In this document: positions 18,804-27,193 of the stretch, one piece after another
Layout: every line of letters starts with the position of its first letter
Position numbering within the stretch: the first letter of the stretch is position 1
IMG/VR virus record: IMGVR_UViG_3300032223_002028
Coordinates: 1 to 38,213 of that record
Direction: 5' to 3' (one strand)
DNA length: 38,213 bases
Origin: a virus
Made by a program: the position numbers and the translations under genes
Notes under the pieces: generated by a model
The model's input: only the letters and a program-made list of their open reading frames with translations
Databases searched by the model: none
Told to the model about the DNA's origin: nothing

Positions 18804-19001
18804 TCACTCCAACAGCGCCCGCACTTTGGTCAGCCCGATATGCTCGATCAGTCGGAGCATGGCCGCGATCGATGGCGGGATCGGCGTCGCGCCGGATGCC
18901 CAGCGCCGCGCCGTGCGCTGCTCGACACCTATCAGCCGGGACAGCCCGACCTGTGTCAGGCCAAGCCGTTCAAGAGCCTGCCGGAACTCGTCGGGGGTCA
19001 T
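18804..19001 (-). CDS. Small helix-turn-helix regulator (65 aa)
   Basis: MTPDEFRQALERLGLTQVGLSRLIGVEQRTARRWASGATPIPPSIAAMLRLIE is a complete XRE-type helix-turn-helix, closest in style to short Cro/YdaS-like regulators common in alphaproteobacteria. The ATG overlaps the stop of the leftward gene before it (ATGA). Its stop codon lies directly next to that of the methyltransferase. It probably controls its own operon, perhaps through the palindrome at 19337. Confidence 0.75.
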   Translation of the reverse strand: MTPDEFRQALERLGLTQVGLSRLIGVEQRTARRWASGATPIPPSIAAMLRLIEHIGLTKVRALLE

Positions 19002-19285
19002 GCGCGAGCCGTCAGGTGCGGCTTCGCGGTGCTCCAAGCGGCATTCCACAGCGCGACATCGGGGCCTTCGGCGCCATCATCGCGGTCCATCACGTCGGGC
19101 TCTCGGCCAAGCGCCCGGGAGAACGCCGCATCCATCGCCATATTGGCGTCGCAGAAATCATGCGAGGCGCAATCAAGATCAGTGGCCGTGACGTTGCGGC
19201 GCTGCATCTCGGCAAATTCCTCAGGGGTCAGCCACTCGGCCAGGACGGCGACGAACTCGGCCGCCAGCTTCTCGGTCTCGGTCAT
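18998..19285 (-). CDS. Leftward acidic protein paired with the regulator (95 aa)
   Basis: MTETEKLAAEFVAVLAEWLTPEEFAEMQRRN and the rest are helical and acidic (DCASHDFCDANMAMDAAF...DVMDRDDGAEGPDVALWNAAW). GGAG lies 8 bases before the ATG. It is the first gene of a two-gene leftward unit inside the rightward early operon. The pairing with a small helix-turn-helix protein resembles toxin-antitoxin or small control modules in layout, but no toxin fold was recognised. Confidence 0.6.
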   Translation of the reverse strand: MTETEKLAAEFVAVLAEWLTPEEFAEMQRRNVTATDLDCASHDFCDANMAMDAAFSRALGREPDVMDRDDGAEGPDVALWNAAWSTAKPHLTARA

Positions 19286-19336
19286 TTCAGATCTCCACCG
19301 GGCGTGATTGCCCTTGCGAATGACCGATCATATACC

Positions 19337-19349
19337 GGACATAATGTCC
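19337..19349. promoter_or_regulatory. Palindromic operator candidate before the leftward pair
   Basis: GGACAT-A-ATGTCC is a perfect 13-bp palindrome just upstream of a leftward -10 like TATGAT (19332-19327), with TTGCGG a possible -35 19 bases further up. It probably binds the regulator at 18804-19001. Confidence 0.55.
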
Positions 19350-19407
19350 TGCCGCAAGCCTTTGCGATCCTGGTGTCTTCCCCATCGAACACGGGGGCTT
19401 TTGCAGC

Positions 19408-19458
19408 ATGAACAATTCCCCCCAACCCCCAACCCTCACGGGGGATAGAGCCGCATGA
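19408..19458 (+). CDS. Possible 16-residue leader peptide
   Basis: MNNSPQPPTLTGDRAA, with GGGGG about 10 bases upstream and a TGA that overlaps the ATG of the next gene (ATGA). The Pro-rich content could slow ribosomes. It is the only coding candidate between the divergent promoter region and 19455. Confidence 0.3.
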   Translation: MNNSPQPPTLTGDRAA

Positions 19459-19694
19459 GCAAGCCTGTTCCGGTTTCAACAAATGACAAAGCCGATGGGG
19501 TGATGCGGATGCTCGCCGTGGCGTTTCGTCGGTACAGCCGGGAGCCTGAGACGCGGCCTCTGTCATCGAGGATGTTGCTCCTTTCAGCCCTAGCGCTCCA
19601 TGCGGAGGAGACTTCGGCTGGAGAGGCGGCGCTCGTGGCGGCTGAAGGCGTCGCCAATCTCGGCATCGCATCCCGTGCGCGGGGTGAGCGATGA
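19455..19694 (+). CDS. Small helical protein, paralog of the gene at 17144 (79 aa)
   Basis: Shares the helical core RMLAVAFRRYSREPETRPLSSRMLLLSALALHAEETSAGEAALVA with the gene before the methyltransferase. GGGGGAT upstream serves as a ribosome site. Its TGA overlaps the ATG of the DnaB gene. The two paralogs bracket the methyltransferase and the leftward pair. Function unknown; proximity to DnaB hints at replication. Confidence 0.65.
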   Translation: MSKPVPVSTNDKADGVMRMLAVAFRRYSREPETRPLSSRMLLLSALALHAEETSAGEAALVAAEGVANLGIASRARGER

Positions 19695-21103
19695 GCCTTG
19701 CCCACAGCCCGCCCGAGCCGTCAGAATCCACGATCGAGGCTGAACAGGCCGTGATCGGCGGTGCTTTGCACGACATCGCCGCCTGTGCCGAGGCCCTGGA
19801 GCGTCTGCGGCCCGATCACTTCGCCGACCCGGTGCATGGCCGGGTCTGGGACGCGATCCTGACCCGCCAGCGCGCCGAACTGGTGGCCGATCCCGTCGTC
19901 ATATCGGCGGCGCTCCAGTCCGACCCCGGCTTTCAGCAGATGGGTGGGATTACGTGGCTGTGCGACTGCATCGACAACGCCGCGGTCTGGGCGGTCGGCG
20001 CCCATGTCGAGCTGATCTTGGATGCGGCGGCGCGGCGCTGGATCGTCATGCTGGCGCGGGACGCCGCCGACCGGGCCGCAAAGTCCCACCAGGAGACCGC
20101 TGAGGCCATCCTGTCCGATCTGGAGCGCGGATGTGCCGAGATCGCGCGGGAAGGCTCCACCAAGCCCCAGGCCGTGCCGGCTGGCCTGTCGGCGCTCGAT
20201 ACCATCGAGGCGGCATGGCGCGGCGAGTTCGTCGGGACGTCGGTTGGCCTTGAATGCCTGGACCACGTCACCGGGGGCATCCGCCAGGACGACGTCTGGT
20301 TCCTCGGTGGCCGCACGAGTATGGGCAAGTCGGCTGTCGCCCTGGCCTTGGCCCGTGGCATCGCAGAGCAGGGCAGGGGGGTGATGTTCTTCTCCCTCGA
20401 AATGCCGCTCCGTGAGGTTCAGGCCCGGTTGATCTCCGACATCGGCTACGACGCCGAGCGCCGCTATGATCGGGGCTTCGAGAACGTGCGCTATGGCGAT
20501 CTGCTGAAGGGTAGGGGCTCGCCCGAGCAAAAGGAGCGCGTCCGGTATGCGGCCCGGAAACTGGCCGCTCTGCCCCTCGTCGTTTCCGACGTCGGCGGCC
20601 TGACGATTGACGACATCCGCAGCCAAGCCCTGCGCCAGATGCGGGCGTGGGAAAAGGCCGGGGTCGAACGCGGCGCCATCCTGATCGACCATATCGGGCT
20701 GGTGAAGCCGGCCGGGCGGGGCAGAGACGGCAACAAGGCCGCCGAGACCGCCGACATCGTCAACGAGCTGAAGGCCATCGCCAAGCAGCTTCGCGCGCCG
20801 ATCATCGCGCTCTGCCAGGTCAATCGGAACACCGAGAGCCGGAACGACAAGCACCCCACGCTGGCGGACCTGAACTGGTCGGGCGCCATCGAGCAGATCG
20901 CGGACATGATCTGCCTTCTCTACCGCGAGGCTTATTATCTGGAGCGTTCGCCAGAGCATGACGATCAGGACCGCGCCGCCTCGGTGGAGCACGACATCGA
21001 ACTGATGATCCACAAGAACCGCTCCGGGCCGATCTGCACCCTCAAAGCCTTCGTGGACATCGCCAGCAACGTCATCCGTGACTATCCGGAGGCACGCCGT
21101 TGA
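19691..21103 (+). CDS. dnaB: DnaB-like replicative helicase (470 aa)
   Basis: The N-terminal domain (EAEQAVIGGALHD...HFADPVHGRVWDAI, about 15-110) and the RecA-like C-terminal domain of DnaB are both present. Walker A is GGRTSMGKS at 206-214; Walker B is ILIDH at 330-334. A motif-3 like segment (IIALCQVNRNTE) and the arginine-finger region (NRSGPICTLKAF) follow. The length fits the family. It unwinds the phage origin, loaded by the product of the next gene. GGGGTGAG is the ribosome site, and its ATG overlaps the previous stop. Confidence 0.95.
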   Translation: MSLAHSPPEPSESTIEAEQAVIGGALHDIAACAEALERLRPDHFADPVHGRVWDAILTRQRAELVADPVVISAALQSDPGFQQMGGITWLCDCIDNAAVWAVGAHVELILDAAARRWIVMLARDAADRAAKSHQETAEAILSDLERGCAEIAREGSTKPQAVPAGLSALDTIEAAWRGEFVGTSVGLECLDHVTGGIRQDDVWFLGGRTSMGKSAVALALARGIAEQGRGVMFFSLEMPLREVQARLISDIGYDAERRYDRGFENVRYGDLLKGRGSPEQKERVRYAARKLAALPLVVSDVGGLTIDDIRSQALRQMRAWEKAGVERGAILIDHIGLVKPAGRGRDGNKAAETADIVNELKAIAKQLRAPIIALCQVNRNTESRNDKHPTLADLNWSGAIEQIADMICLLYREAYYLERSPEHDDQDRAASVEHDIELMIHKNRSGPICTLKAFVDIASNVIRDYPEARR

Positions 21104-21804
21104 GCCTAACCCCCGCCGCCCTCCGCAAGCTTCAAGAGTTCGGCCTAACGCTCGATCAGGTGATTGAGCTTGCTGAGCTTTTGCCCGAAAAGGTTACGTC
21201 CAAGGGCGCCGAGCGGCAGCGTCGATATCGGGAGCGAAAGGGCGCAAACGTCACAAGTGACGTAACGCGTTACGCGTCACCGGGTGACGCCCCCGCCCCG
21301 GTTCCCCTCTCCCCCACACCCCCTAACCCTTCCAACCCCACCCCCTTTACCCCCCTAAAGGGGGGAGTTTCCCCCTCCCCAGCCGTCTCGGACGACGTGA
21401 AAACCGCCCTGGCCGAGTGGAACGACCTCGCCAAGCGGCTTGGCCTCCCGGAAGCCAAACGCCTGGACAAAACCCGCACGGCAGCAATCCGCGCCAAGCT
21501 GGACGAAGGCGGGTTGACGATCTGGCGGGAAGCTCTGGCCGCCGTCGAGAAAAGCCGGTTCTGCCGTGGCGACAACGACCGGGGATTCCGGGCCGATCTG
21601 GATTTCGTCTGCCAGCCGAAGTCCTGGCGCCGCCTGCTGGAGGGGTTCTACGCCCCGAAGAGCGCTGTCGCCACGAGGCCGTCTGCCGCCGCAACCGGAC
21701 CGCCTTCCGAGCCCGAGCAGCGACGCCGTGAGCGGCATTACCGCGAGACCGGCGAGTGGAAGGATCACTGGGGCGAGAACCCCTTGGCTGGAAGGGCCGC
21801 CTGA
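21100..21804 (+). CDS. Replication protein, helicase-loader/replisome-organiser type (234 aa)
   Basis: TTG start at 21100, set by GGAGG 7 bases upstream and overlap with the DnaB stop (TTGA). The N-terminal part has a short helix-turn-helix-like stretch and a basic region (AERQRRYRERKG), then a Pro-rich linker (about 65-95). The C-terminus carries the pattern WREALAAVEKSRFCRG...GFRADLDFVCQPKSWRRLLEGFY. This is typical of phage replisome organisers, which recruit and load DnaB at the origin. The sequence 21240-21370 contains repeated GTNAC/GTCAC blocks and poly-C tracts that could be part of an origin. Confidence 0.75.
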   Translation: MSLTPAALRKLQEFGLTLDQVIELAELLPEKVTSKGAERQRRYRERKGANVTSDVTRYASPGDAPAPVPLSPTPPNPSNPTPFTPLKGGVSPSPAVSDDVKTALAEWNDLAKRLGLPEAKRLDKTRTAAIRAKLDEGGLTIWREALAAVEKSRFCRGDNDRGFRADLDFVCQPKSWRRLLEGFYAPKSAVATRPSAAATGPPSEPEQRRRERHYRETGEWKDHWGENPLAGRAA

Positions 21805-22391
21805 TGCCCAAGCGCAAGAAGCTCCACCCCCTCCCTCAACGCCGGGGACGTGCCCGCTCCAACGCCCCACGCTATCCCGGTGGAAAGCTGAAGCCCGAGC
21901 CGATCACGCCCAACCCGGTTGTGGTCGCAGCGCGGGAAGTGATGCTCGGTGGCGTGGTCCCAACCGCAACGGCTGTCCTGGCTGAAAACCCCCTGGACCT
22001 CGCCAGGCATCGCAAGTGGATCACCCCCGCCCAGCATTCAGCGGGCGCCAGGCTGATCGAGCTGTACCAGATGGCGGGAATGGACCTGCCCCAGCTTCGC
22101 GTCCAGGACTTCGACCGCAACCCCAAGGGCCACACCGAGCACACCGGGGACGCCAAGGCCATGGGAGAGCTTCGCAAGGTGGCTGTAGCCCTTCGCTCAT
22201 GGCCCAGGGCGAGGGACGCCGTGTTCTCCATGTGCATCCTGAACGAATGGCCCGCGTGGATGATTGCGCGGATTCATGGGCGACCGGAGGGGCCGAGGAT
22301 CGTGGGGCGCGTGCAGCTTGTCACCGGCCTTGCCCTGACCGGCCGGGCGCTTGGGATCGACGGGGCGCTTAGCCTGGAGAGGGCCGCATGA
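21804..22391 (+). CDS. Candidate late-gene regulator, DUF6456-like (195 aa)
   Basis: The ATG overlaps the previous stop (TGATG). After a basic, disordered N-terminus (PKRKKLHPLPQRRGRARSN), the domain ITPAQHSAGARLIELYQMAG...GELRKVAVALRSWPRARDAVFSMCILNEWPAWMIARIHGR...VQLVTGLALTGRAL follows. It resembles DUF6456-type regulators of alphaproteobacteria, with a sigma-like helix pair at the end. As the last early-right gene, just before a terminator and the late genes, it sits where lambda Q sits. The role is inferred. Confidence 0.55.
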   Translation: MPKRKKLHPLPQRRGRARSNAPRYPGGKLKPEPITPNPVVVAAREVMLGGVVPTATAVLAENPLDLARHRKWITPAQHSAGARLIELYQMAGMDLPQLRVQDFDRNPKGHTEHTGDAKAMGELRKVAVALRSWPRARDAVFSMCILNEWPAWMIARIHGRPEGPRIVGRVQLVTGLALTGRALGIDGALSLERAA

Positions 22392-22710
22392 GCGACGCGA
22401 CATTCCGACGCATATCCAAGGTTCCTGTTGCGTTCTAGCGCGAACCGCTCCACCCTACCGAATTAGATGCTCGACTTAGTGCGAGCCTCTAGCTCACCCT
22501 GTGGAGGGTCGGGCATTTGGACCCCGCCGCCGCTGCAACGGTCGGTAGGCATGCTTTTCAACCCCGCCACCTCCCTCGGTCGGCGGGGTTTTGCGTTTCA
22601 GGGCCACGGCCCTCACCCCATCGCGCTCCGACAGTTCCTCACCCCCTGACGCGCCACCGAGCGCCGTCCCATGAAACTGGTCGTGAGCGCGACCCCGCGA
22701 GCGAGTCCCG
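22392..22710. other. Intergenic region between early-right and late operons
   Basis: No convincing gene. A 16-codon frame begins at 22388 (ATGA overlap with the previous stop). An inverted repeat GCTCG/CGAGC is at about 22471-22488, and the rho-independent hairpin at 22560-22592 follows. The region is the natural place for a late promoter and an antitermination site; none could be pinned down by eye. Confidence 0.4.
22560..22592 (+). terminator. Intrinsic terminator after the early-right operon
   Basis: AACCCCGCC and GGCGGGGTT form a perfect 9-bp stem around a 13-base loop, ending in TTTT. It separates early-right from late genes and would be a natural target of an antiterminator. Confidence 0.8.
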
Positions 22711-22917
22711 ATGGACGATGAAGACGGCTGGATCTTCTACGGCCATGGCTCGATGCATGACCTCGACGTCCACCACCCTGAGCCGCGTCTGTGGTTCGCC
22801 AAGTCCGTAAGCCGCAACGCCGCCGAAGCGCTGTCCAGGCGTCCCGAGCCCAAGCGTCACCCCATCGGTTTCCACCATCCTCACCCCGGCAAGCCCGGCA
22901 ATCAAGGAGCCTGCTGA
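22711..22917 (+). CDS. Small hypothetical protein before the terminase genes (68 aa)
   Basis: MDDEDGWIFYGHGSMHDLDVHHPEPRLWFAKSVSRNAAEALSRRPEPKRHPIGFHHPHPG: His-rich and compact. It ends 1 base before the start of the next gene. Codon use is GC-rich at third positions, but the ribosome site is weak. Function unknown. Confidence 0.5.
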   Translation: MDDEDGWIFYGHGSMHDLDVHHPEPRLWFAKSVSRNAAEALSRRPEPKRHPIGFHHPHPGKPGNQGAC

Positions 22918-22918
22918 T

Positions 22919-23431
22919 ATGTCCACTGTCGCCCAGAAGACGGCCCTGACCTCGGGCCGCTCCAAGTTCCAGACCGTCCCTATCGGATTTGTCGCCTATT
23001 CGTCCATGGGCACGAACACCACCACGGTCGCGGGCACTCACCTTCGCGCCGAGCTGTTCGTGAACCGCAACTTCACCGCCACCGGCATCGCGGTCCTGAA
23101 CGGCGCCACGGTCGGCACGGACAAGGGTCAGGTCGCGCTCTACGACTCCAGCGGCAATCTGGTGGCGACTTCGGCTCTGGCCGGCGCGACGACCTCGGGC
23201 GCCAATGCGTTCCAGACCTACGCCTTCACCGCGACGGTCAACCTGTCGCCCGGTCAGTACTGGGCCGTGTACCAGTCCAACGGCACGACCGACACGGTTC
23301 GCACCATCGCGGTCTCCACCTTCATCGAGACCAACACCGGCAGCGCGACCGGCACGTTCGGCACCCCGCTGAACTTCACCCCCCCGACGACCTTCACGGC
23401 CGACAAGGGGCCGATCGCTTACGTGTACTGA
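22919..23431 (+). CDS. Beta-rich virion surface protein (170 aa)
   Basis: Ala/Thr/Gly-rich with alternating hydrophobic residues throughout (QVALYDSSGNLVATSALAGATTSG, NLSPGQYWAVYQSNGTTDTVRTI), predicting a beta-sandwich like those of capsid decoration or tail-fibre proteins. I recall similar proteins near terminase genes in alphaproteobacterial phages. GGAG is 8 bases upstream of the ATG. The likely role is an exposed virion protein. Confidence 0.6.
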   Translation: MSTVAQKTALTSGRSKFQTVPIGFVAYSSMGTNTTTVAGTHLRAELFVNRNFTATGIAVLNGATVGTDKGQVALYDSSGNLVATSALAGATTSGANAFQTYAFTATVNLSPGQYWAVYQSNGTTDTVRTIAVSTFIETNTGSATGTFGTPLNFTPPTTFTADKGPIAYVY

Positions 23432-23455
23432 GCCCAATAAACAATTGAGTGGATA

Positions 23456-23749
23456 ATGGGCGTTCGCACGGGAAATCCGAAGGGCAGGCCGAAAGGCTCA
23501 CCCAACAAGGCGAGCGTCGCTCGACAGGCTGAGGTCGAAGCCACTGGCCTCACGCCCCTGGCCTTCATGCTGAGCCTGCTGAGGGATGAGGGGCGCTCCG
23601 ACGCTGAGCGGTTCGAAGCTGCCAAGCACGCGGCTCCCTACGTCCACCCGAAGCTGTCCAGTGTGCAGGCCGAGGTCGAGGCCAACGTGAACGCCAAGGT
23701 ATCGGCCGTCGAATGGACTGTCGTTGATCCTCCAGCCAAGGGCGCCTAG
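23456..23749 (+). CDS. terS: Terminase small subunit-like protein (97 aa)
   Basis: The start GNPKGRPKGSPNK is the DNA-binding opening typical of many small-terminase proteins (DUF5681-like). Helices follow (TPLAFMLSLLRDEGRSDAERFEAAKHAAPYVHPKLSSV), with a short acidic/hydrophobic tail. It would recognise the packaging site and load the large subunit, whose gene overlaps its 3' end by 26 bases. A pac or cos site is expected nearby; none was recognised. Confidence 0.8.
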   Translation: MGVRTGNPKGRPKGSPNKASVARQAEVEATGLTPLAFMLSLLRDEGRSDAERFEAAKHAAPYVHPKLSSVQAEVEANVNAKVSAVEWTVVDPPAKGA

Positions 23750-24995
23750 AGCGCTCGCGCCGCTTCTCGCCCCAGCCCGCTACAAGGGTGCGTGGGGCGG
23801 CCGGGGATCGGGCAAGAGCCACTTCTTTGCCGAGCTACTGGTCGCCAGGTGCGTTCGGTCCAAGACCGATGCGGTTTGCGTCCGTGAGATCCAGAAGTCC
23901 CTAAAGCAGTCGGTCAAGAAGCTGATCGAGAACAAGATCGCGGCGCTGGGCGTGTCGCATCTGTTCGAGGCTCTGGAGGCTGAGATACGCGTCGCCAATG
24001 GCGGCGTAATCATCTTCCAGGGGATGCAGGACCACACGGCGGAGTCGATCAAGTCCCTTGAGGACTTCGACATTGCATGGGTGGAAGAGGCGCAGTCGCT
24101 ATCGCAGACCAGCTTGACGCTGCTGCGACCGACCATCCGCCGTCCAGGGTCGGAGTTGTGGTTCAGTTGGAATCCTCGGCGCAAGAACGACCCGGTTGAT
24201 AAGCTGCTGCGTGGCCCTTCCCAGCCGACCGGCGCTGTCGTGGTGCGGGCCAACTGGGCGGACAATCCATGGTTCCCGCCAGAGCTTGAACAGGAACGGG
24301 CCGACGATGCCCGCGACCGCCCAGACCAATACGACCACATCTGGGAAGGAGATTACGCCAAGGTGACGGAAGGCGCGTACTTCGCACAGCCGCTCACCGA
24401 GGCCAAGCTCAAGGGCCGCATTGGCAGAGTCAGCGAAGACCCGCTGATGACCTACCGGGCCTTCTGGGACATCGGGGGCACCGGGGCCAAGGCCGACGCC
24501 TGCGCGATCTGGGTTGCGCAGTTCGTGGGCCGTGAAATCCGCGTGCTGGACTACTACGAGGCGCAGGGCCAGCCGCTGGCCGCGCACGTCAACTGGTTGC
24601 GGGCGAGTGGCTACAAGGCGGCGCTGTGTGTCCTGCCCCATGACGGCGCGACGAACGACAAAGTGTTCGACGTCTCTTACGAGAGCGCGCTGAACGACGC
24701 CGGGTTCGAGACCGAGGTTGTTCCGAACCAGGGCAAGGGCGCGGCCAACCAGCGCATCGAGGCGGCTCGCCGGCTCTTTCCGCGGATCTGGTTCAACGAG
24801 GCCACGACCGAAGCGGGCCGGGACGCCTTGGGCGCCTACCACGAGCGCAAGGACGAAGCGCGCAACGTGGGGCTGGGGCCTGAGCACGACTGGGCGAGCC
24901 ACGGGGCTGACGCCTTCGGCCTGATGTGCGTGGCCTACGAAGAACCCAAGAAGCACATGGACCGGCTCGAACAGCCGAATTTCGGGGTGGTCTAG
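23724..24995 (+). CDS. terL: Terminase large subunit (423 aa)
   Basis: An ATPase-nuclease packaging motor. Walker A is GGRGSGKS at 25-32, the Walker B-like DFDIAWVEEAQ is around 112-122, and the coupling motif region includes LWFSWNPRRKNDP. IWEGDY marks the end of the ATPase domain. The nuclease domain begins FWDIGGTGAKADACAIW with its metal-binding Asp, and ends HDWASHGADAFGL. This arrangement is the Terminase_3/PBSX-type. The TTG at 23724 is the only start that leaves a complete ATPase domain; it overlaps the small subunit gene. Confidence 0.95.
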   Translation: MILQPRAPRALAPLLAPARYKGAWGGRGSGKSHFFAELLVARCVRSKTDAVCVREIQKSLKQSVKKLIENKIAALGVSHLFEALEAEIRVANGGVIIFQGMQDHTAESIKSLEDFDIAWVEEAQSLSQTSLTLLRPTIRRPGSELWFSWNPRRKNDPVDKLLRGPSQPTGAVVVRANWADNPWFPPELEQERADDARDRPDQYDHIWEGDYAKVTEGAYFAQPLTEAKLKGRIGRVSEDPLMTYRAFWDIGGTGAKADACAIWVAQFVGREIRVLDYYEAQGQPLAAHVNWLRASGYKAALCVLPHDGATNDKVFDVSYESALNDAGFETEVVPNQGKGAANQRIEAARRLFPRIWFNEATTEAGRDALGAYHERKDEARNVGLGPEHDWASHGADAFGLMCVAYEEPKKHMDRLEQPNFGVV

Positions 24996-27193
24996 TGGCA
25001 AAACGCAAGGTCACGATCGACGACGATGAACTCCTGCGGATCGTCGGTGACGAGCGCAAGATTTCCATCGGCTTCGAGTACGACCACAGCTTGCTCCACG
25101 AGCGGGAACTCGCGCTGAACTACGCCAAGGGCCAGATGCCGGATGTGCCGGCCTTGCCCAACCGCTCCAAGGCCGTGTCCACCGACGTCGCGGACGCCAT
25201 CAACACGGCGTTGCCCGATCTGGTGGACATCTTCATCGGTGGAGATGACGTCGCCACGTTCCAGGCCCTCGGTGAGCAGGACGAGGAGCAGGCGAAGCTT
25301 GAGACCGAATATGTCTCGCACGTCATCTTCGACAAGAACCCCGGCTTTATGGCGTTCTACACGCTGATTAAGGACGCCCTGGAATCCAAGCTCGGCATCT
25401 GCAAGTTCTGGTGGTCCGAGCACGAGGAGCTTGATGAGAACGACTACACGGTCCCGCCCGATCAGTTCGAGATGGTCAAGGCCATTGCCGAGCAGCAGGG
25501 CGCCGAGGTCGATGATGTCGAGACCGAGGAAGACGGCCAAGTCTCGTTCACGGTCAGGACCAAGAAGCAGGTCGGCTGCGTCAAGATCAAGCCGGTTCCG
25601 CCCGAGGACTTCTCGTTCGCCCGGGATACGGTCTATCTGCGTGACGGCACCTACTGCAACATGCGCTCGCGGCCTCGCGCCCAGCAGTTGATCGAGGACG
25701 GCTACGATCCCGACCTTGTGGACCGGCTGCCCGAATATGGGATGCCATCACAGGTGGAGGTGTTGGCCCAGGCGCGCGACACAGCCAACGAGTCGGTGTT
25801 CCGGCCGGCCGGATCGACCCGCCAGCTTCGCACCGTGGAGGTGATGGAGCACTACATCCGCCTGGACCGCAACGGGGACGGCAAGACCGAACTCTGGCGC
25901 GTGGTGACCGGCGGGAACGAGACGATACTGCTGGAGGCCGAAGAGGTCGATATGGTGCCGTTCGCGGCCATCACGCCTTACCCGGTCACGCACAGGTTCA
26001 TAGGTCAATCCCTGGCCGACCTGATGATCGAGATTCAGCGCATCAAGACCGCGCTGCTGCGGATGCTGCTGGACTCGGGCTACTTCGCGCTCAACCAGCG
26101 CAATGAAGTCGCCATGTCGGGCGCCAACGAGTGGACGATCAGCGACCTGCTGCGGAACGAGCCGGGCCTGCCGGTCAGGTCGAAGACAGGAGAGGCGGTT
26201 CGGCCGATCCAGTCGGGGGCGCTGACCTTCGACGTCACCGGGGCGCTTGAGTACGTCAACACGGTGGCCGAACAGCGGACCGGCATCGTCAGGAACGCGC
26301 AAGGGCTCAACCCCGACACGCTGCACGACACGGCGGACGGGGCGCGCCAACTGATCGCGGCGGCGCAGAAGCGTATCCGCATGATGGCCCGCATCTTCGC
26401 TGAGACGGGCATCAAGGATTTGTTCCTCGGCGTGCATCATCTGGTGCGCACCCACGCCCAGGAGGTCCAGGCTTACGTTGGCGGCAACTGGGCGAACCTG
26501 AACCCGAAGCAGTGGCCCAAGCGCGACCAGCTCAACATCGAGATCGGGGTTGGCTCGGGTGGGCACGAGCATGACATCATCGCCGGCAACCAACTCATGG
26601 GGATGCTGGAGAAGGCCGTACAGGCCCAAGGCGGGCCGGATGGAGCCCTGACCAACTCCAAGGCCATCGTGACGGCTGCCGTGCGCCTGACGGAGACGCT
26701 GGGCTTCAAAAACGGGGAGCAATACTGGACCGACCCGGCCACGTACAAGCCGCCCCCGCCCCAGGCCGACCCGAAGACCGCGACCGATCAGGCCAAGGTG
26801 CAGAACGACCAGCAGAAGCTCCAGGTGGACGCGCAATCGTCGGACGCCGCCCATCAGTTGGCTATCCAGAAGTTCCAGTTCGAGACCCAGGCCCATCAGG
26901 ACAAGACCGGCCTGGAGAGCCGCAGGCTGGACATCGAAGCCGAGAAGGTGCGCCAGGACGCGCTTGACCGCGAGCACGCCCGGCAACTGAAGGAAGTCGA
27001 GACCCACGCCCGTATCGCCCTGGACGCCCGCAAGAACGACCAGACCTATGACGTGGGGATGACGGGGATTCAGGAGCGCCACGCCACGGCCATCCAGACC
27101 ACGGCCATGAAAGGTCACGTCGAACTGGCGGTTCAGGCTTCAGAGGCTCGCGACGAGCAGATGGAGCAAGACACTGACGGCGACGGCCAGTGA
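24995..27193 (+). CDS. Portal protein (732 aa)
   Basis: The GTG at 24995 overlaps the terminase stop (TAGTG) and has GGGGTGG 5 bases upstream. At 732 residues it is long, as in P22-like podoviruses. Features include an N-terminal acidic region, the KFWW segment, a beta-rich wing, GFMAFYTLIKDALESKLG, and the stem-like ALLRMLLDSGYFALNQRNEVAM. The C-terminal 130 residues are Gln/Lys-rich coiled coil, corresponding to a portal barrel. It forms the dodecameric ring through which DNA is packaged and released. Confidence 0.9.
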   Translation: MAKRKVTIDDDELLRIVGDERKISIGFEYDHSLLHERELALNYAKGQMPDVPALPNRSKAVSTDVADAINTALPDLVDIFIGGDDVATFQALGEQDEEQAKLETEYVSHVIFDKNPGFMAFYTLIKDALESKLGICKFWWSEHEELDENDYTVPPDQFEMVKAIAEQQGAEVDDVETEEDGQVSFTVRTKKQVGCVKIKPVPPEDFSFARDTVYLRDGTYCNMRSRPRAQQLIEDGYDPDLVDRLPEYGMPSQVEVLAQARDTANESVFRPAGSTRQLRTVEVMEHYIRLDRNGDGKTELWRVVTGGNETILLEAEEVDMVPFAAITPYPVTHRFIGQSLADLMIEIQRIKTALLRMLLDSGYFALNQRNEVAMSGANEWTISDLLRNEPGLPVRSKTGEAVRPIQSGALTFDVTGALEYVNTVAEQRTGIVRNAQGLNPDTLHDTADGARQLIAAAQKRIRMMARIFAETGIKDLFLGVHHLVRTHAQEVQAYVGGNWANLNPKQWPKRDQLNIEIGVGSGGHEHDIIAGNQLMGMLEKAVQAQGGPDGALTNSKAIVTAAVRLTETLGFKNGEQYWTDPATYKPPPPQADPKTATDQAKVQNDQQKLQVDAQSSDAAHQLAIQKFQFETQAHQDKTGLESRRLDIEAEKVRQDALDREHARQLKEVETHARIALDARKNDQTYDVGMTGIQERHATAIQTTAMKGHVELAVQASEARDEQMEQDTDGDGQ

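Noticed and set aside
19721-21013. 430-codon leftward frame opposite dnaB
   Set aside because: The + strand carries complete Walker motifs. The minus frame has shadow composition and no ribosome site.
25748-27118. 456-codon leftward frame opposite the portal gene
   Set aside because: Antisense shadow of a well-supported gene, with no start signal and no domain.
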